In this document: positions 25,275-33,916 of the stretch, piece after piece
How the letters are laid out: every line of letters begins with the position of its first letter
Position numbering within the stretch: the stretch's first letter is position 1
Source: JBHENC01 sp046262295
GTDB taxonomy: Bacteria > Acidobacteriota > Blastocatellia > Pyrinomonadales > Pyrinomonadaceae
Direction: 5' to 3'
NCBI GenBank assembly: GCA_046262295.1
Contig: JBHENC010000006.1
Location: forward strand, 260,856-324,855
DNA length: 64,000 nt
Made by a program: the position numbers and the translations under genes
The notes under the pieces: generated by a model
What the model was told of the DNA's origin: nothing
The model's database searches: none
Seen by the model: the letters and a program-made list of their open reading frames with translations, nothing else

Positions 25275-26804
25275 TCAAACGCTCAATTCCGCATTCAGCG
25301 CCGTGAGCAACGCGCGGGCTTTGACGAGCGATTCTTCATACTCCGCATCCGCGCGGCTATCGGCGACGATGCCGCCGCCGACATTAAAGCGCGCCGTCTT
25401 ATCGCGCACCGTCATCGTGCGAATCGCCACGCTCGAATCCATCGCGCCGTCGAAAGAGAAGAGAGCGGTAGCGCCCATTGAAAGCCCGCGCCGCCGCGTC
25501 TCAATCTCATCTATAATCTGCATCGCGCGAATCTTCGGCGCGCCCGTAATCGAGCCGCACGGGAAAGCCGCGCGCCAAAAATCCCCCGCCGTCGCCTCTT
25601 TGCGTAATGTTCCGCGAACTTTCGAGACCAGATGAAACAGCGTCGGGTGTTCTTCGAGCGCGCCGAGCTTCGTCACCTCAATAGAGCCATACTCGCACAC
25701 ACGCCCCAGATCGTTGCGCAGCAAATCAACGATCATCACATTCTCCGCGCGATCCTTTGCGCTCGCCAAAAGCTCTCGCCGCAAACGTGTATCTTCTTTC
25801 GTTGTTGCGCCGCGCGGCCTCGTTCCTTTGATCGGCCAGGCTTCGATGCGGCGATTCTCCGCGCCGACTTCGACGCGCAGAAAACGCTCCGGCGAGAAAC
25901 TAACACACACGTCTTCGCCGCGCCGTATGAAAGCCGAGAACGCCGCCGGATGATCGCGGCGCAATCGCAGGAAAATACGTTCTGGCGTGAAGCGTTCGTT
26001 ATCGCCATCGAGCGCGACGGTGAGTTGCTGCGTGAGGTTGGCCTGATAAATATCGCCCGCCGCAATGTGCTCTTTCACGCGCTCGACGGCTTGAACGTAT
26101 TCGCCGCGCGCGAAATTTGAAACGGCGCGATGCGAAATCTTTTCAACCGCGCTTTCCTCCCGCCCGGAAAACTTCAACCTCTTCGCCGCATCGCAAATCG
26201 TTTCGTGTGTTTCTTCGAGCGCACGCTGGCCGCCGCGCGTGATGATGCGCGTCGAATCGCGCGCGTAGTCGTGAACGATGAGCGTGTCGTAGAACGCGAG
26301 CACTGCGTCGGGCTCGTCTGCGGCGAGAAGCGAGGCGCGGGAATTAATTGCGGGCGTCGCTGCCGTTGATGTTGCGGCGCGCAGGCTTGCGATGCGTTGC
26401 GCATAATCGTAAGCGAAGGTAGCGATACAGGCTCCGGCAAGCGGCGAGAAGAGCGCGTCGTGCGGTTGCTCACGGCGGAATGATGATCGGTATTCGCGCA
26501 GGCGTGCGTCGAGCAAATCGAGCACGGCTTCCGTTTCAGCGTGAACGATACTGCTGCTGCCGCGCTGTGTGATGTGCATCAACGCGCCGCGAGCTTCGAC
26601 GATTTCAAAGGGATCGAATCCGGCGATGAGCAGACGCCCGCCCGTCCAGCCTTCGCGTGTTGCGCCGGAATCGAGCAGACTCAAACGACGCGCGTGCGGA
26701 AGCGCGAGCAAGGCGCGCAAAAGTTCTTCAACCGTGAAATTAACTTCGCGCGCAAGAAACGGCTTCGTTGTTTTGTCTGCCTGTGTCGCGCGCGCCGTGC
26801 CCAT
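25275..26804 (-). CDS. pabB: Aminodeoxychorismate synthase component I
   Basis: Chorismate-binding enzyme that makes 4-amino-4-deoxychorismate for folate synthesis. Signatures are GDIYQANLTQQL, AWPIKGTRPRG, VMIVDLLRNDLGRVC and the C-terminal CGSITGAPKIRAMQII with VGGGIVADS. The PIKGTRPRG form, with Lys, distinguishes PabB from TrpE-type proteins. The chosen ATG at 26804 gives 509 residues; a GTG at 26870 would extend it by 22. No glutaminase (PabA) gene is seen nearby. It lies just downstream of purL. Confidence 0.88.
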   Translation of the reverse strand: MGTARATQADKTTKPFLAREVNFTVEELLRALLALPHARRLSLLDSGATREGWTGGRLLIAGFDPFEIVEARGALMHITQRGSSSIVHAETEAVLDLLDARLREYRSSFRREQPHDALFSPLAGACIATFAYDYAQRIASLRAATSTAATPAINSRASLLAADEPDAVLAFYDTLIVHDYARDSTRIITRGGQRALEETHETICDAAKRLKFSGREESAVEKISHRAVSNFARGEYVQAVERVKEHIAAGDIYQANLTQQLTVALDGDNERFTPERIFLRLRRDHPAAFSAFIRRGEDVCVSFSPERFLRVEVGAENRRIEAWPIKGTRPRGATTKEDTRLRRELLASAKDRAENVMIVDLLRNDLGRVCEYGSIEVTKLGALEEHPTLFHLVSKVRGTLRKEATAGDFWRAAFPCGSITGAPKIRAMQIIDEIETRRRGLSMGATALFSFDGAMDSSVAIRTMTVRDKTARFNVGGGIVADSRADAEYEESLVKARALLTALNAELSV

Positions 26805-26881
26805 TCTTTTGCAGCCTGTTTGAAAGAGCGCCCGTATAAGATTCGAGCTATCAACTCGAACGCGAAACACGCGCGCCCGTC

Positions 26882-29203
26882 TTATTCGCTTTCGGCGGCC
26901 AGTACTTCGCGGTGCAGTTTCGATGCAAGCGACGCTCGCCAGGCCGTCTCGAGTTCGCTAATGCGCGCGTCTATCGCTTCTTCGCCGTTTACACGGATTC
27001 GCAAACTGTCCGCACCGACGCGACCCAGTACGGCGAGCGGGCAATTCTCGCGCGCAGCAATCTCTTTTATCGAATCGAGCGAAGCTTCGCTGAAACTGAC
27101 GACGATGCGCGAAGGCGATTCGCTGAAAAGCTGCGTGGGCGTCGGAAGCGTGCCGGAAAGCTCTATGTCTGCGCCGAGCGATGAACGATTCAAAGATGAA
27201 AAGCAGCATTCGGCGAGCGCGACCGCAATGCCGCCGTCCGAACAATCGTGCGCGGAATAGATCAATCCCGCTTCCGCCGCGCGCAGGCACGCCGCCTGCA
27301 CGCTTTTTTCGAGTTCCAGATCGAGGGCGGGCGGCGCGTCTCCCGCTTCGATCATTTCATCAATAGTGCGCTGCTCAATCGTCGCGGCGTATTCGCTTAC
27401 GGCCAGATCGCTTTGCGTTGTGCCCAGTAGCGCGATGATGTCGCCGGGATTTTTGAAGCCGTGCTGGATGATACGGCGCACGTCTTCGATGAGTCCGACC
27501 ATGCCGATGACGGGCGTGGGCAAAATTCCGCGCCCTTCCGTTTCATTGTAGAAAGAGACGTTGCCGGAGATGACGGGCGTTTCAAACGCGCGGCACGCCT
27601 CGCCGATGCCTTCGATTGTTTCCGCGAAAGACCACATTACCTCGGGGCGTTCGGGCGAAGCGAAGTTCAGACAATTGGTAATCGCCAGCGGACGCGCGCC
27701 GACACAAACGACATTTCGCGCGGCTTCGGCGACGATCAACTTCGCGCCCTCGCGCGGGTTCGCGGCGCAGTAGCGCCCGTTACCGTCCAGCGTCATCGCC
27801 AACGCCCGCCGCGTCTCCTTGATACGCACGACCGCCGCATCCGCGCCCGGCAAAACAGCCGTGTTGGTGCGCACCATATGATCGTATTGCCTGTAAACCC
27901 ATTCCTTCGACGCGATGTTCGGCGAAGACAAAAGCCTCCGCAATGCGTCCGTATAATAAGTAAGTCTGGAGTCTGGAGTCTGGAGTCTGGAGTCGGAAGA
28001 GAATTTGCGTTCCGACTCTCGACTCTCGACTCTTGACTCTCGACTCTTGACTCGTTGAGGCGCTCGCATCGGGCGTTCGTATTTCGGCGCTTCATCGGTG
28101 AGCGCGGCGACGGGAATATCCGCGACCTGTTCGCCGTTATGCAGGACGCGCATACGCTCGTCGTCCGTAACGCGACCAATCACAACCGCGTCTAAATCCC
28201 ATTTGCGAAAGATGTCTACGACCTGACGTTCGTGCCCTTTGTGCGCGACGATCAGCATACGCTCCTGCGATTCCGAGAGTAGCATTTCGTAGGCCGTCAT
28301 ATTCTGCTCGCGCTGCGGTACAAGACTTAAATCAATCTCGATGCCGTTTCCGGCGCGCGCGGCCATTTCGCAGGACGAAGAGGTTAAGCCCGCCGCGCCC
28401 ATGTCCTGTATGCCCGCGACCGCGCCGCTGCGCATCGCTTCGAGGCACGCTTCGAGCAGTAGCTTTTCTAGAAACGGATCGCCGACCTGCACCGTCGGGC
28501 GTTTCTCGAGGGCTTCGTCGTCAAACTCTGCGGAAGCCATCGTCGCGCCGTGTATGCCGTCGCGCCCCGTCTTCGCGCCGACGTACAACATGGGATTGCC
28601 TATCCCTGCTGCTTTGCCGAAAAAGATTGCGTCGCGGCGCACGAGGCCGAGCGCGAAAGCGTTGACCAGAGGATTAAGCGCATACGCATCATCGAAAGCG
28701 ACTTCGCCGCCGATGGTCGCCACGCCGAACGCATTGCCGTAATGCGCGATGCCTGCGACGACGCCCGCCAGTAGCCGTTGATTGCGTCGTCCATGCTGTT
28801 CATGATCGAGCGAACCGAAGCGCAGCGAGTTCATCGCGGCGACGGGACGCGCGCCCATCGTGAAGATGTCGCGCAGGATGCCGCCGACGCCCGTCGCCGC
28901 ACCCTGAAACGGTTCGATGAATGAAGGATGATTGTGCGATTCCACCTTGAAGGCTGCGCACCAGCCGTCGCCGACATCCACGACGCCCGCGTTTTCGCCC
29001 GGCGGCACAATCACACGCGCGCCCGTCGTCGGCAGTTTTTTGAGATGCACGCGCGAGGATTTGTAAGAACAGTGCTCCGACCACATCACGGAGAAGATAC
29101 CCAACTCTGCAAACGTCGGCGCGCGTCCGAGCAACTCCACGATGCGCGCGTATTCTGCTACGGTCAGATGATGCGCGGCGGCGATTTCGGGAGTGATGTT
29201 CAT
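26882..29203 (-). CDS. purL: Phosphoribosylformylglycinamidine synthase subunit PurL
   Basis: ATP-dependent subunit of the fourth purine step, acting with PurQ and PurS, which are encoded about 9 kb away. The 773-residue length is slightly above the usual 720-750. N-terminal MWSEHCSYKSSRVHLKKLP carries the catalytic His region; FKVESHNHPS, GATGVGGILRDIFTMGARP and SAHDCSDGGIAVAL are further hallmarks. Near residues 385-415 the chain contains a Ser/Arg/Glu-rich stretch encoded by heptanucleotide repeats at the junction of the two halves, probably a tolerated linker insertion. It is followed by pabB and pabC on the same strand. Confidence 0.95.
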   Translation of the reverse strand: MNITPEIAAAHHLTVAEYARIVELLGRAPTFAELGIFSVMWSEHCSYKSSRVHLKKLPTTGARVIVPPGENAGVVDVGDGWCAAFKVESHNHPSFIEPFQGAATGVGGILRDIFTMGARPVAAMNSLRFGSLDHEQHGRRNQRLLAGVVAGIAHYGNAFGVATIGGEVAFDDAYALNPLVNAFALGLVRRDAIFFGKAAGIGNPMLYVGAKTGRDGIHGATMASAEFDDEALEKRPTVQVGDPFLEKLLLEACLEAMRSGAVAGIQDMGAAGLTSSSCEMAARAGNGIEIDLSLVPQREQNMTAYEMLLSESQERMLIVAHKGHERQVVDIFRKWDLDAVVIGRVTDDERMRVLHNGEQVADIPVAALTDEAPKYERPMRAPQRVKSRESRVESRESERKFSSDSRLQTPDSRLTYYTDALRRLLSSPNIASKEWVYRQYDHMVRTNTAVLPGADAAVVRIKETRRALAMTLDGNGRYCAANPREGAKLIVAEAARNVVCVGARPLAITNCLNFASPERPEVMWSFAETIEGIGEACRAFETPVISGNVSFYNETEGRGILPTPVIGMVGLIEDVRRIIQHGFKNPGDIIALLGTTQSDLAVSEYAATIEQRTIDEMIEAGDAPPALDLELEKSVQAACLRAAEAGLIYSAHDCSDGGIAVALAECCFSSLNRSSLGADIELSGTLPTPTQLFSESPSRIVVSFSEASLDSIKEIAARENCPLAVLGRVGADSLRIRVNGEEAIDARISELETAWRASLASKLHREVLAAESE
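27964..28053 (-). repeat. Paired heptanucleotide repeat arrays inside purL
   Basis: On the plus strand GTCTGGA is repeated four times (27964-27991), and GACTCTC or GACTCTT occurs almost six times (28014-28053). The facing ends GAGTCGGAA and TTCCGACTC are exact reverse complements, so the two arrays form a long imperfect inverted repeat. The insertion keeps the purL frame and encodes repeated Ser-Arg-Glu/Val units. Confidence 0.85.
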
Positions 29204-29279
29204 AAGCAGGAAGCGGAAGGCGAAGGGCGGAAGTGTCGGCGCAAGGCCGTTAAATTTTATGGCGCTCGCGTGACACGTT

Positions 29280-29999
29280 CTATTTCGGACTTGCTTTCTT
29301 CACGTCCATCTTTTGAATACCGCTTTTCTCTATCGCCGCGCGAAGCTCTGCCGGTTTGATGCGCCCCATGTGTCTGAAAATGATTTGGCCTTTGTCGCCG
29401 AAGAGAAACGTTGCGGGCAGCGCGCCGCCCCACTGCTCGTCAACGGCGTTCATCGCCGCTTCCTGATCGGGCGCGTTCAAAAGATAGGCGGGCATCGTCG
29501 CGTGCATCCTGCGCAGGAATTGCGGCACGCCTTTGTTCAATTCCTCAATATCGTCAAGCGAGACGACGATGAAATCAAGGCCGCGTTTCTTGTAGTCTTC
29601 ATTGATGCGGACGAGGTCTGGAAACTCTTCGCGGCACGGCTCGCACCACGTCGCCCAGAAGTTAACGAGCAGCGGACGCGCAGAAGAAGACGATGACGTT
29701 GAGGTTGACGATGACGGCGGCTGTGTGTTGCCGCGCTGCAAAATCTTCTTGAGTGCGGCGATGTCTATCTCGCGCACGGCGACGGGTTCCGCCGTAGCCG
29801 CAATGTTTGAGACAACTTTCTTTTCGCTTGCCTGCGCCTGTGCGGAACTGTTTTTCGTCGCGCGGTTTTTATTGCCCGCCGCACGGGAACGCGATGAGCG
29901 TCGCGGCTGTTGCGTGGTGGCGGCGCGTGTTGTTATTGCCAGCGTAGACGCGCCGCAGCCGATAGCGAGAGACAACGCGAGGAATCGTTTGAGTTTCAT
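29280..29999 (-). CDS. TlpA-like thioredoxin-family exported protein
   Basis: A 239-residue protein with an N-terminal signal peptide, a long low-complexity region rich in Ser, Ala and Arg (including a Ser/Thr run), and a C-terminal thioredoxin fold. The redox motif is in NFWATWCEPCREEFPDL. The cis-Pro segment is GALPATFLFGDKGQ. Such proteins act as periplasmic disulfide reductases, for example in cytochrome c maturation. The gene is five bases downstream of a second thioredoxin-fold gene. Confidence 0.85.
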   Translation of the reverse strand: MKLKRFLALSLAIGCGASTLAITTRAATTQQPRRSSRSRAAGNKNRATKNSSAQAQASEKKVVSNIAATAEPVAVREIDIAALKKILQRGNTQPPSSSTSTSSSSSARPLLVNFWATWCEPCREEFPDLVRINEDYKKRGLDFIVVSLDDIEELNKGVPQFLRRMHATMPAYLLNAPDQEAAMNAVDEQWGGALPATFLFGDKGQIIFRHMGRIKPAELRAAIEKSGIQKMDVKKASPK

Positions 30000-30004
30000 G
30001 GCGG

Positions 30005-30628
30005 TTAAGCGACGCGCTTGATCGAGCAGCCGAACGCTTTGGCTCCCGTTTTCGTGACGGGTTTGCCAGCGAGACCGGCGTCGAGAGCTTCGCGCAGATC
30101 GTTTGTGCTGATGCTCGCGGCGTTGCGCGAATTGTCTATCCGCCCGTGATAGACGAGCTTGTTGCTTGCGTCCAGATAGAAAGCTTCGGGCGTGACCTCT
30201 GCGCCGAGCGCGTCGGCGACCTTATTGCCGTCGTCCTTCAGAATCGGAAACGTCAGATGCTTTTCCGCCGCGTGGCGTTTGATGTCGTCGGGCATCTCCG
30301 TCTTATTAGCGTTGATGCCGACGACGTTGATGCCGCGCGCTTTGTAGTCAACAGCAAGCTTTTCCATACGCTCGTTATAAGCGTTTGAGACGGGGCAGTT
30401 GACTGACACGAAGATCAGCACGACGCCGTTTGTGCCCTTCAGTGAACGAAGCGTGTGCGCTTTGCCGCTGGCATCCGGTAAATTGAAGTCAGGGATAATT
30501 GACCCGACGCGCGCGCCCGCAATCGCTTTCTCCGTTTGCGCGCTGACGCCCGCGTTACCATAACCTAGCACCGCACCCGCAAGCGCCAGAACGATAATGA
30601 AAAGCGCCGTTAAATTGTGTCTCTTCAT
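30005..30628 (-). CDS. Exported redoxin/AhpC-TSA family protein
   Basis: AAGGAG about ten bases upstream selects the ATG at 30628, giving 207 residues. A signal peptide or anchor helix (ALFIIVLALAGAVLGYG) precedes a redoxin domain beginning IIPDFNLPDASGKAH. The active site reads SVNCPVSNAYNERM with one Cys where thioredoxins have CxxC, and a Ser replaces the second Cys. The cis-Pro segment VTPEAFYLDAS is present. It is probably a one-Cys peroxiredoxin-like or thiol-disulfide protein in the periplasm, cotranscribed with the TlpA-like gene. Confidence 0.8.
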   Translation of the reverse strand: MKRHNLTALFIIVLALAGAVLGYGNAGVSAQTEKAIAGARVGSIIPDFNLPDASGKAHTLRSLKGTNGVVLIFVSVNCPVSNAYNERMEKLAVDYKARGINVVGINANKTEMPDDIKRHAAEKHLTFPILKDDGNKVADALGAEVTPEAFYLDASNKLVYHGRIDNSRNAASISTNDLREALDAGLAGKPVTKTGAKAFGCSIKRVA

Positions 30629-31078
30629 GGTGAAATCAAAACTCCTTTTTAACATCTGTTTTCGCTTGAAACGAATTTGATGCAAGGTTAACAGCAGCGG
30701 TAAAAGTTGACAAGCATCGCAAAGTTTCATCCGGCAGCTTTAGCCGCTTGCGTTCGTCGCGCTCGCGTCGCACCAACCATTTGTTGACGATAACAGCCGA
30801 CGTGTGATAGTTTGCGTGCCCTCAAACGGAGCTTGTCAGCAAAACGCCTGCCGCCGACCTCAGTAGTGACGGCAGACCCGGAAAACATATAGGCCGGTGT
30901 TGCCGGTGAATCCTAACTTTACGCAACCGAATCTCTATGTGCTTTGTCTCTCAACCTCACTTACGCATCGTCGCCTCTAACGGCGTTGCGGCCTGTCCGT
31001 TGATGAGCGAAGCCTTCGCTTTTAATCCTTTTTCCCCGTGCGCTCATGGCCGGGGCCTCAAGACAAGGATGCAACGTC
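30629..31078. other. Intergenic region with possible structured leader RNA
   Basis: The 450 bases between diverging genes contain nested complementary segments on the plus strand: TTGCGT (30812-30817) with ACGCAA (30921-30926), and CTGCCG (30848-30853) with CGGCAG (30870-30875). Two CCGG elements and CCCCG (31034-31038) with CGGGG (31051-31055) lie further on. They could form a leader RNA for the exported protein at 31079. No known riboswitch consensus was matched and no ORF stands out. Confidence 0.3.
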
Positions 31079-32704
31079 ATGAAACTCCTCAAAAGAAATC
31101 AGAACGAAGCCCTCAAAAGAAATCACAGCCGAATTCTCTCGCTAAGTCTCATGTTCGCGCTGGCCGGTGGTCTATCGCCTTATCGAGTTACGGCAAATTC
31201 GCCGCGCCGCGAATCTCGCATTGCCGGTAAGGTTGCCGCCGCTCGTGCCAGCTACTTTATCCCGGTTGACACTTCCGCGAGCAGCCTTTCGATCAACGAT
31301 ATTTACGTTGCCGAATCTACCGTCGGCACATCCACTGCGCTCTTTACCGTGAGTTTGTCGCAGGCCAGCACGCAAACCGTCGCGGTCACTTACACGACAC
31401 AGGACGGCACGGCCACCGCGCCCGATGATTACGTGAGCGCCGCCGGGTTGCTGACATTTGCGCCGGGGCAAACAATCAAGACCGTTGCCGTGACGATTAA
31501 CAGCGACGCGGTGAACGACCCGAACGAAACTTTCAACGTCAACTTGAGCAATGCGGTCAACGCTGAAATCAATCGCGCGCAGGGACAAGCGACGATTCTC
31601 GCGCCCGTTGCTCCCGGCGATGTCGTCATCAACGAACTGCGCACACGCGGCGCGGCAGGCGCATCCGATGAGTTTGTCGAATTACAGAACGCAAGCCCTT
31701 CCGATATAGACATCTCCGGCTACAAGCTTTTGAAATCGAGCAACAACGGAACGACATCCACCCTTGCCGTTATCCTGCAAGGCACGATCCTCGAACCCGG
31801 ACAAAGCTACCTCGTGACGAACACCACCGCCACGACCGGCTACAGCCTGAAGGATTACGGCGGCACTGACCGCGCCCTCGGTAATCAAAATCAAACATCT
31901 GGAATCGCTGATGACGGCGGCGTGGCGCTCGCCAGAAGCGATAACACTATCGTTGACCAAGTCGGCTTTACCACTACGGCGGGCACAGGCTCCGCTTACG
32001 GAGAAGGCACGCGCCTTGCCCCTACAACCACGTCGGCGGCGAGCGTGCAGTTTAGTTATGTGCGCAAACAAACAACCGGCGTGCCGCAGGATACGAATGA
32101 TAACGCGAACGATTTCGTGTTGATCTCCACGAGCGGCGCCGTCGGTTCGCTCTCCGCCGTGCTCGGTGCGCCCGCGCCGAAGAACCTTGCGAGCCCGCGC
32201 CGCAATACAGCCGTCGGCGGCGGCTTAGTGCCGAACGTGCGCGACCGCAGCTATGCGGCATCGGACACCAACGCGACGTTCGCGCCGCTCGGCACGCTCA
32301 CCTTTAATCGTCGCTACACGAACAACACAACAGGCAACATCACACGCCTGCGCTTCCGCGTCATTGACATCACGACCGTCAACAGCCCGGACGTGCGTGC
32401 GCTCTATGGCAGTCAGGCCAGCCGTCAGGCGGTACTGCGCGTGCTGGATCGCACGGTGGCGACGGCCTTGAATAATGGCACGCAGCCGACTGTCACGGTA
32501 GACAATCAAACTCTACAAGCTCTGGTGCTGGAGCAACCGCCAAACCAATCGGCGCAGGAGGGCGGCCTCAATTCGAGTTTGAACGTCGAGAGTATTCTGA
32601 CGACTCCGCTTGCGCCGAACGCGAGTGTAGACGTGCAGTTTCGCACAGGCGTGCAAGCGGGCGGCTACTATCGCTTCTTCGTTATCTTCGAGGCGCTGCC
32701 GTAA
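31079..32704 (+). CDS. Exported Calx-beta / lamin-tail-domain protein
   Basis: The ATG at 31079 follows AAGGAT and gives 541 residues. A signal peptide is followed by a Calx-beta domain (about residues 65-160: TAPDDYVSAAGLLTFAPGQ, NDPNETFNVNLSN). A lamin-tail-type domain comes next (about 180-320: GDVVINELRTRGAAG, DEFVELQNASP, GYKLLKSSNN). A C-terminal beta-rich region of about 200 residues has no recognised family. Such proteins are usually surface-exposed. It lies 52 bases upstream of the STN-domain gene on the same strand and may be the first gene of the RiPP-like operon. Confidence 0.78.
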   Translation: MKLLKRNQNEALKRNHSRILSLSLMFALAGGLSPYRVTANSPRRESRIAGKVAAARASYFIPVDTSASSLSINDIYVAESTVGTSTALFTVSLSQASTQTVAVTYTTQDGTATAPDDYVSAAGLLTFAPGQTIKTVAVTINSDAVNDPNETFNVNLSNAVNAEINRAQGQATILAPVAPGDVVINELRTRGAAGASDEFVELQNASPSDIDISGYKLLKSSNNGTTSTLAVILQGTILEPGQSYLVTNTTATTGYSLKDYGGTDRALGNQNQTSGIADDGGVALARSDNTIVDQVGFTTTAGTGSAYGEGTRLAPTTTSAASVQFSYVRKQTTGVPQDTNDNANDFVLISTSGAVGSLSAVLGAPAPKNLASPRRNTAVGGGLVPNVRDRSYAASDTNATFAPLGTLTFNRRYTNNTTGNITRLRFRVIDITTVNSPDVRALYGSQASRQAVLRVLDRTVATALNNGTQPTVTVDNQTLQALVLEQPPNQSAQEGGLNSSLNVESILTTPLAPNASVDVQFRTGVQAGGYYRFFVIFEALP

Positions 32705-32756
32705 ACCTTTGGCGCATGGATCGCGGTCATCGGCGCGAAAGGAGAAAAGCGAAGTT

Positions 32757-33707
32757 ATGCGAAACAGTTTACGCGGCTGGCCGCCGCGCGTTGTGCTGCC
32801 GGTATTGATTCTTCCGCTATGCGGGTTGACGACGGCGGCGCAAACAAACGCGCCACAGCCGGGGCAACAGCCATCATCGTCGGCAAATAATAGCGGCGCG
32901 GCTACCTCGCCCGCGCCACCGGCAGCAACAGCGCCGACGAAGAAGATTGTTGGCGCAAAACGCGCGTGGCGCGTGCAAGTCTTTGCGAACCAGAATCCCG
33001 TCATCGTCAGATTGCGCGCCGCCGATGCGCCGCTCGCAGATATCGCCGCCGAGATGAGCCGCCAGCTCAAGATTCCAATCGTCCTCAGCGCCGTCATGAA
33101 AGGGCAGCGCGTGACGCTCGACCTCGCCGACCTGCCGCTTGAGACGGCCTTGCGCGCGCTCGCGCCGGAAGTGTGCCTCGATGAACTTGTGATCGGCGGC
33201 GCGGCCTCCATTCAACCGCAGTACACAGCCATTTATCTAAGCGGAGTAAACGAAACGCTCCCGGCAAACAACGACCCGACGCAGAGCGATTCGCAAGTTA
33301 TGCTGATGGAAGGCAATACGGAAGACTTGCGGGACGAAGCATCTGCCTCGACGCCGAAAGAAACAATCGCAGAGCGGTTTGTGGAAGCTAAATTCGAGAA
33401 GAATAAATTGACGCTGCGCGCGCGCGGCCAACCCGTTTCCGTTGTCTTATATGAGATGGCGCGCGCGATGAAGATTCCCTTCGATATCCGGCATCGCAGC
33501 GAAGAGATAATTGACACGGATGTAACAGACGTTCCTGTAGAGCAAGCACTGCTCAATCTACCTTCGTCCGTGCGTTTATATTTACGCAAAGATGCGCGGA
33601 CACTGGAGAGCACGCCCCTGCGTCTGGTGCTTGCGGGCGTGCCCGATCAGCACACGGCTAAACCCAAAAATAATCTTCAGGGAGAAACGAATAATGGACA
33701 AAGATAA
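32757..33707 (+). CDS. Exported protein with two STN-like domains
   Basis: AAAGGAGA at 32738-32745 supports the ATG at 32757 (316 residues). A signal peptide and an Ala/Pro/Ser-rich linker precede two copies of a secretin/TonB short N-terminal-like unit: VRLRAADAPLADIAAEMSRQ and LRARGQPVSVVLYEMARAM, each followed by a DVPVEQAL-type turn. STN domains occur in secretins and TonB-dependent transporters. The stop overlaps the precursor candidate start by 14 bases, implying translational coupling, so the protein may be part of the export or signalling machinery of this locus. Confidence 0.72.
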   Translation: MRNSLRGWPPRVVLPVLILPLCGLTTAAQTNAPQPGQQPSSSANNSGAATSPAPPAATAPTKKIVGAKRAWRVQVFANQNPVIVRLRAADAPLADIAAEMSRQLKIPIVLSAVMKGQRVTLDLADLPLETALRALAPEVCLDELVIGGAASIQPQYTAIYLSGVNETLPANNDPTQSDSQVMLMEGNTEDLRDEASASTPKETIAERFVEAKFEKNKLTLRARGQPVSVVLYEMARAMKIPFDIRHRSEEIIDTDVTDVPVEQALLNLPSSVRLYLRKDARTLESTPLRLVLAGVPDQHTAKPKNNLQGETNNGQR

Positions 33708-33882
33708 CGAGCAATTACCCGACGACTATTCGTCAGAATCGAACGAGCAGGCAGCGGGCGCACCGCCGGCGGCGCAAAAGAGATTGTTTGTCGAGCCTTC
33801 TGTGTCCGCGCCCGTTAAAGTACTGGAAGCCACAAGGCTTTTGCTCCAGACCACCGGTGCCGCCGGTTCATCCTCCATCTAA
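33694..33882 (+). CDS. Putative RiPP precursor peptide (62 aa)
   Basis: AGGGAG at 33679-33684 supports the ATG at 33694. The acidic N-terminal half (rich in Asp, Glu, Ser, Gln) is followed by RLFVEPSVSAPVKVLEATR, which resembles the lasso-type leader pattern (aromatic residue, two residues, Pro, then a late Thr). The short C-terminal end is LLLQTTGAAGSSSI. Immediately downstream are an HprK-like kinase, a radical SAM enzyme, and a PqqD-like recognition protein, with a lasso-B2-like protease convergent. The Ser triplet next to the C-terminus is an obvious candidate for phosphorylation, as in paeninodin-type tailoring. No mature product is proven; the call rests on context. Confidence 0.62.
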   Translation: MDKDNEQLPDDYSSESNEQAAGAPPAAQKRLFVEPSVSAPVKVLEATRLLLQTTGAAGSSSI

Positions 33883-33916
33883 ATGTTTTGTCTGAAAACG
33901 GAGACTTCGCGCAACG

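Noticed and set aside
27964..28053. CRISPR array
   Set aside because: The repeat unit is only seven bases without spacers, lies inside purL in frame, and there are no cas genes in the window.
30812..30930. Cobalamin or cyclic-di-GMP riboswitch
   Set aside because: Fragments such as GGTGAATCC and AGCAAAACGC recall parts of these motifs, but the conserved cores are missing and their order is wrong.
31046..31078. An 11-codon upstream extension of the Calx-beta protein starting at 31046
   Set aside because: AAGGAT before the ATG at 31079 and the signal peptide beginning there argue for the later start.
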